From Candidatus Caldilinea saccharophila (GTDB lineage Bacteria; Chloroflexota; Anaerolineae; Caldilineales; Caldilineaceae), in contig JADJVW010000021.1 in assembly GCA_016710365.1 (NCBI GenBank), positions 1 through 64,000 on the forward strand: a DNA stretch of 64,000 nucleotides, read 5' to 3'. This document shows, piece by piece, positions 59,362-64,000 of this stretch. The notes beneath the pieces were generated by a model that saw nothing but the letters and a program-made list of their open reading frames with translations, ran no database searches and had not been told where the DNA came from. Within the stretch, counting starts at the first letter, position 1; every line of letters starts with the position of its first letter. Both the position numbers and the translations under genes were made by a program.

Positions 59362-61795
59362 ATGAACACAAACAGCCAAATCCACACACTCTGGTATCCC
59401 ACGCCCGCCACCACCTGGGTCGAGGCGCTGCCGGTCGGCAATGGCCGGCTGGGCGCGATGGTCTTTGGCGGCATTGCGCAGGAACGGCTGCAACTGAACG
59501 AAGACACACTCTGGTCGGGCGGGCCGCGATCGGGCGACAATCCAGCCGCGCGCGATGTGCTGCCGGCCGTGCGAGGCGATCTTCGCCGGGCGTTACGTCG
59601 AGGCGGACCGGCTGGCGCGGCAGATGCAGGGTATCTTCACGCAATCCTACCTGCCGCTGGGCGACTTGCGGCTGACCTTCGACGGTCTCGATCCGGAGGC
59701 CGTGACAGACTATCGACGCACGCTGTCGTTGGACGATGCAGTCGCGACAACGAGCTTTGTCCACGACGGCGCAACCTTCACGCGGGAAGTCTTTGCCAGC
59801 GCGCCCGATCAGGCGATCTTTGTGCGCATTGCGTGCGATCAGCCGGGCAAAATCAATGTACGTCTGGATGCGACCAGCCAGTTGCAGCATAGCGTTGCAG
59901 TAACAGAGCAGGAGACGCTGTATCTTTCCGGCCGCGCACCCAGCCACGTCGAGCCAAGCTACCGGCCCTCCGAAAACCCCGTGCGCTACGACGACGATCC
60001 GGCGCGGATGGGCATGACCTTTGCGCTGCATGTGCAGGCGGTGGTGGAAGGCAGCGGGCGCATCGAGAGGGTCAGCGATACCGGTGATGCCAGCGGCGGG
60101 CAGAAGGCGCTGAATGTGCGCGATGCGGACGCCGTGGTGCTCGTCGTGACCGCGGCCACCAGCTTTGCCGGCTTCGACCGCTCGCCTGCACTCAGCGATG
60201 TCGAGCCTAATGGGCTGGCCGCAAGCGCGCTGGCCGCGGCCGTCGCACAACCCTACGCAGCCGCACGCGCCGCGCATATCGCCGACCATCGAGCACTCTT
60301 TGATCGCGTGACGCTCGATTTGGGGAGATCGTCGGGCGCCGACCTGCCGACTGACGAGCGAATTCGCCGTTATGCTGCCGCGCCCGACCCCGCGCTGGTG
60401 ACGCTGCTTTTTCAGTACGGGCGCTATCTGCTGATCGCCAGCTCGCGGCCCGGCACACAGCCGGCCAACCTGCAGGGCATCTGGAACGACGAACTGCGCC
60501 CGCCGTGGAGTTCCAACTTCACGGTCAACATCAACACGCAGATGAATTACTGGCCGGCCGAACCAACCAATCTGGCCGAGTGCCACACGCCGCTCATGCA
60601 TTTCATCGGCGAGTTGAGCGAGAACGGACGCCGCACCGCCCAGACGAACTATGGCGCCAACGGCTGGGTGGCGCATCACAACGCCGACCTGTGGCGGCAG
60701 AGCGCGCCGGTGGGTGATTTCGGCGCCGGCGACCCGGTGTGGGCGTGCTGGCCAATGGCCGGCGCGTGGCTCTGCCAGCACCTGTGGGAGCACTATGCCT
60801 TCGGCGGCGACCGCGCCTTTCTGGCCGAGCATGCCTACCCGCTCATGAAAGGCGCGGCGGAATTTGGCCTCGATTGGCTGGTCGAGCACGGCGGCTGGCT
60901 GGTAACCGCGCCCGCCACCTCGCCCGAAAACAAATTCACGACGTCGGACGGCCAGCACGCCGCGGTCAGCGCGGCAACGACTATGGACATGGCGCTGCTG
61001 CACGATCTCTTCACAAACTGCATCGAGGCGGCTACGATCCTGAACATCGATACCGAGTTCCGCGCCACCCTGCAGGTCGCATTGCAGCGACTCTATCCGC
61101 CGCGCATCGGTCAGCACGGCCAGCTTCAGGAGTGGTGGCAGGATTGGGACGACCCGCACGATCATCACCGCCACACGTCGCACCTCTTCGGTCTGCATCC
61201 GGGCCGGCAGATCACCCGCACGGGCACGCCGAAACTGTTCGCCGCGGCGCAACGCTCGCTCGAACTGCGCGGGGATGGCGGCACCGGCTGGTCCATGGCG
61301 TGGAAGGTCAACTTCTGGGCGCGCTTTGGCGACGGCGACCACGCGCTGCGCATGATCGGCAACATGCTGACCCTGGTCGAGGGCACGGCGACGCTCTTCG
61401 AGCACGGCGGCGTCTACGCCAACCTGTTTGACGCGCACCCGCCCTTCCAGATCGACGGCAACTTCGGCGTGACCGCAGGCGTTGCCGAGCTGCTGCTGCA
61501 AAGCCACGCCGGCGCGCTGCATCTCCTGCCCGCGTTGCCACAGGATTGGCCCGACGGCGCAGTGACCGGTCTGCGCGCCCGTGGCGGCTTCACGGTGGAC
61601 ATCACGTGGCGGAATGGCGCGCTGGAGAGTGCGACGATCCGGTCGGCGCTGGGCAATCCCTGCCAGATCGTGGCGCCGGCTGCACTGCACGTGACCTGTG
61701 CGGATCGCCCGGTGTCGTCGCAGATCGTCGACGGCATCCTGCACTTCGATACCGCAGCCGGGGCCGCCTATTCAGTCACAGGGATGCACGGCTAA
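59362..61795 (+). CDS. Alpha-L-fucosidase, GH95 (one frame break)
   Basis: An inverting alpha-L-fucosidase-type enzyme of about 811 residues, the usual GH95 length. LWYPTPATTWVEALPVGNGRLGAMVFGG and LQLNEDTLWSGGP begin the N-terminal domain. The frame changes near 59560-59570, before AIFAGRYVEADRLARQMQG. The barrel holds QPANLQGIWNDELRPPWSSNFTVNINTQMNYW, EHGGWLVTAPATSPENKF and DDPHDHHRHTSHLFGLHPG, regions that form the active site in GH95. No signal peptide is seen, so it acts on imported oligosaccharides. The ATG at 59362 starts the conserved region. Confidence 0.9.
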
Positions 61796-61896
61796 ACCAG
61801 GAGCAGGATGACAGATGCAGAGGAAAGAGCATCCACAGATGGCACAGATGACAAGTTGGCGACTGGTGTGATGGCGCAATCGGGATCAATCTATCT

Positions 61897-61937
61897 TTCT
61901 CTGCGAACCTCTGCATCTCTGCGCCTCTGCGTCAAAA
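61897..61937. repeat. TTTGACGC-family element (inverted copy)
   Basis: Reads TTTCTCTGCGAACCTCTGCATC and on to CTCTGCGTCAAA, the reverse complement of the copies at 31693 and 49165. Located between the two fucosidase genes. Confidence 0.8.
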
Positions 61938-61967
61938 ACTTTTTCGGTAACAGGAGGTGAGAATCTT

Positions 61968-63359
61968 ATGCACTATCAACCGACACGCGCGTCTGTCGAA
62001 ACGCATCCGCTGCCGGCGTGGTTTGACAACGCCAAGCTGGGCATCTTCGTCCACTGGGGACTCTACTCGGTGCCCGGCTGGGCGCCGCTGGCAGGCGAGC
62101 TGAGCGAAATCCTGGCGACGGGCGACTGGGCGAAGTGGTTCGCCAACAATCCCTACGCCGAGTGGTACATGAATTCGTGGCGCATCGACGGCAGCGCGAC
62201 GCAGCGCTATCACGCCGAAACCTTTGGCGCCGATCACAGCTATTTTGACTTTGCGAGCGACTTCAACACGGCGGCGGAACAGTGGGACCCCGACGCGTGG
62301 GGCAGCCTCTTCCAGCGCGTTCACGCCCACTACGCCGTGCTCACCACCAAGCACCACGACGGCTTCACGCTGTGGCCGAGCCACACGCCCAACCCATTCA
62401 TCGCCAATTACCACGCGCGCCGCGACCTCGTCGGCGAGTTCATGGACGCAATCCGCGGCCGCGGGCTGACCGCCGCGCTCTACTACTCCGGCGGGTTGGA
62501 CTGGACCTTCAACGACACCGTGATCCAGGACATCGCCGACATTCCCAAAGCCGTGCCGCAGATGTCCGCTTACGTTGACTACGCGAATGCGCACTGGCGC
62601 GAACTGATCGACCGCTATCAGACGATGATCCTATGGAACGACATCGCCTATCCCGCCGCCACCGACCTCAACATGCTCTTCGCCGACTATTACAACACGC
62701 TGCCGGAGGGCGTGGTCAACAACCGCTTTACGCAGCGCTTTCAGCTCGGCGCGGACGGCAACATCGTCACCGACAACTTCCACGACTTCGAGACGCCGGA
62801 GTACGCCGCTTTCCCCGAAATCCGCGCCAAGAAATGGGAATCGTGCCGCGGCATCGGCGCGTCCTTTGGCTACAACCGCAACGAGGGGCCGGCGCAGCAC
62901 CTGACCGTCGAGAACTTGGTGCGCTCGTTTGTGGACATCGTGAGCAAGAACGGCAATCTGCTGCTCAACGTCGGCCCGCTGGCGGACGGCACGATCCCGC
63001 AGCTTCAGCGCGAACGGCTGCTGGGGCTGGGCGCATGGCTCGATGTCAACGGCGCAGCGATTTTCGATACGCGGCCGTGGGTGGTCGCCGACAGCGAGAC
63101 CGACGACGGCGTCGGCGTGCGCTTCACGCAGAAAGAGGGCAATCTCTATGCCACACTGCTCGACACGCCGGCCGCGCAACCATTCGAGATCAAAGGGCTG
63201 CGCTGCGCAGACGGAACATCGATCAAGCTGCTGGGCGGATCGGCGCCGCTCGCCTGGCGCGCCACTGACGGCGGCGTGGCGGTGACGCTGGCGGACAAGT
63301 TGCCAGCGTCACCCGCGCATGTCCTCCACATCTCGCCGGCGCCGGCGTATCAACCGTAG
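61968..63359 (+). CDS. Alpha-L-fucosidase, GH29
   Basis: A 463-residue retaining alpha-L-fucosidase. PAWFDNAKLGIFVHWGLYSVPGW is the GH29 start, YAVLTTKHHDGFTLWPSHT the substrate-binding His-His block, and TMILWNDIAYP carries the nucleophile Asp. NLLLNVGPLADGTIP is the final conserved motif. CAGGAGGTGAG is a strong ribosome-binding site. The frame is intact. No signal peptide. It follows the GH95 gene in the same operon, giving a pair with complementary linkage preferences. Confidence 0.95.
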   Translation: MHYQPTRASVETHPLPAWFDNAKLGIFVHWGLYSVPGWAPLAGELSEILATGDWAKWFANNPYAEWYMNSWRIDGSATQRYHAETFGADHSYFDFASDFNTAAEQWDPDAWGSLFQRVHAHYAVLTTKHHDGFTLWPSHTPNPFIANYHARRDLVGEFMDAIRGRGLTAALYYSGGLDWTFNDTVIQDIADIPKAVPQMSAYVDYANAHWRELIDRYQTMILWNDIAYPAATDLNMLFADYYNTLPEGVVNNRFTQRFQLGADGNIVTDNFHDFETPEYAAFPEIRAKKWESCRGIGASFGYNRNEGPAQHLTVENLVRSFVDIVSKNGNLLLNVGPLADGTIPQLQRERLLGLGAWLDVNGAAIFDTRPWVVADSETDDGVGVRFTQKEGNLYATLLDTPAAQPFEIKGLRCADGTSIKLLGGSAPLAWRATDGGVAVTLADKLPASPAHVLHISPAPAYQP

Positions 63360-63430
63360 TGCGGCTCGCAGCCGCACGCTTTCTGTCTCACAACATCTGT
63401 TCCACAACGACGTGCGACTCGCAGCCGCAC
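63359..63430. repeat. Two GTGCGGCTCGCAGCCGCAC palindromes
   Basis: Copies at 63359-63377 and 63412-63430 (one base differs) fill the gap between the two GH29 genes. Each is a short GC hairpin; the first begins on the last base of the upstream stop codon. Confidence 0.8.
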
Positions 63431-63458
63431 CTACAATGGTTTCAACAGGAGAACTAAA

Positions 63459-64000
63459 ATGACCAAACCTACAACATTCGAGCCTACCTGGGAATCGCTC
63501 CAGCAGTACGAAATCCCGGACTGGTACGCAGACGGCAAGTTTGGCATCTTCATCCACTGGGGCGTCTACGCGGTGCCGGCGTTCGCCAACGAATGGTATC
63601 CACGCAACATGTACATCCAGGGGACGCCGGAATACGAACATCACGTCAAAACCTACGGCCCGCATACAGAGTTCGGCTACAAGGATTTCATCCCCCTGTT
63701 CCGCGCCGAGCACTTCGACCCGGCGGCGTGGGCCGCGCTCTTCCGCGAGGCGGGCGCGCGCTTTGTCGTACCGGTGGCGGAGCATCACGACGGCTTTGCG
63801 ATGTACGACTGCTCGACCTCGCGCTGGAGTTCGGTGCACATGGGGCCAAAGCGTGATATCGTCGGCGAACTAGCGCAGGCCGTGCGCGACGAGGGCATAG
63901 TCTTTGGCCTCTCGACCCACCGCGCCGAGCATTGGTGGTTAATGAATGGCGGGCGCAACTTCCCCTCCGACGTGCAGGATTCCGCCTACGATGACTTCTA
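63459..64000 (+). CDS. Alpha-L-fucosidase, GH29, 5' part cut by the window end
   Basis: The frame is open from the ATG at 63459 (CAGGAGAAC upstream) to the last base. The first 180 residues show IPDWYADGKFGIFIHWGVYAVP, ANEWYPRNMYIQGTPE, FVVPVAEHHDGFAMYDCSTS and FGLSTHRAEHWW, the N-terminal GH29 barrel including the His-His-Asp block. It differs clearly from the neighbouring fucosidase and resembles the subgroup with the NEWYPRNMY motif. The nucleophile region lies beyond the window. Confidence 0.92.
   Translation, partial: MTKPTTFEPTWESLQQYEIPDWYADGKFGIFIHWGVYAVPAFANEWYPRNMYIQGTPEYEHHVKTYGPHTEFGYKDFIPLFRAEHFDPAAWAALFREAGARFVVPVAEHHDGFAMYDCSTSRWSSVHMGPKRDIVGELAQAVRDEGIVFGLSTHRAEHWWLMNGGRNFPSDVQDSAYDDF

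Noticed and set aside
59258..61744. 828-codon minus-strand frame opposite the GH95 gene
   Set aside because: Amino-acid composition is that of a reverse-strand shadow; the plus strand encodes well-conserved GH95 motifs.

Overview
The window looks like a chromosomal piece from a Chloroflexota bacterium, probably near Caldilineales/Anaerolineae. This is inferred from gene content: a fused pyrF-pyrE gene, CpXC-TPR-CHAT and Ig-like substrate-binding proteins, sugar-ABC/glycosidase loci, Pro/Thr-rich secreted proteins ending in a short LP(L/V)V motif, and many dispersed palindromes. No rRNA is present to confirm it. Most of the sequence is GC-rich, but the first ~8-9 kb is visibly less so and carries mobile-type genes.

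Layout. (1) 1-9180 is an accessory island: the end of a type I restriction-modification operon (hsdS, hsdR) with a DUF559 nuclease gene and its palindromic repeats between them, an IS4-family insertion, then an integron-like cassette array without integrase (attC-like sites at 6387-6514, 7662-7785 and 8222-8272), a deleted dienelactone hydrolase and a small nucleotidyltransferase. (2) 9382-17645 is a rhamnoside locus: deoR, hydrolase and GH78 rhamnosidase leftward, divergent from a sugar ABC transporter. (3) 18165-27316 is the most unusual part, a putative RiPP locus: radical SAM/SPASM enzyme, 66-residue precursor-like peptide, secreted beta-rich protein, C25 (gingipain-like) protease, soluble S26-like peptidase, nucleotidyltransferase, HprK-like kinase and a PqqD-like RRE protein. 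(4) 27411-32801 holds tRNA-Ser, SRP RNA, a phosphatase, pyrF-pyrE, pyrD and an acetyl esterase. (5) 33246-42203 holds an Ig-decorated binding protein and two CHAT-protease genes around a block of tandem palindromic repeats. (6) 42367-47475 holds a 2-oxoacid:ferredoxin oxidoreductase operon next to ilvD. (7) 47726-64000 holds a broken oxidoreductase, a PLP decarboxylase and a fucoside locus: strong promoter and operator, ABC transporter, UroD-like protein, MFS transporter, GHL6, GH95 and two GH29 enzymes, the last cut by the window end.

Two cross-cutting features matter to any reader. First, about fifteen genes are broken by one or more single-base frame changes although their domains are otherwise intact; uncorrected sequencing indels are the simplest explanation, so these genes are annotated as single units with the break noted. 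Second, at least eight families of short imperfect palindromes are scattered through the window. Most are intergenic, but several lie inside coding regions, above all in the CHAT genes, and several supply the stop codon of the gene they follow.
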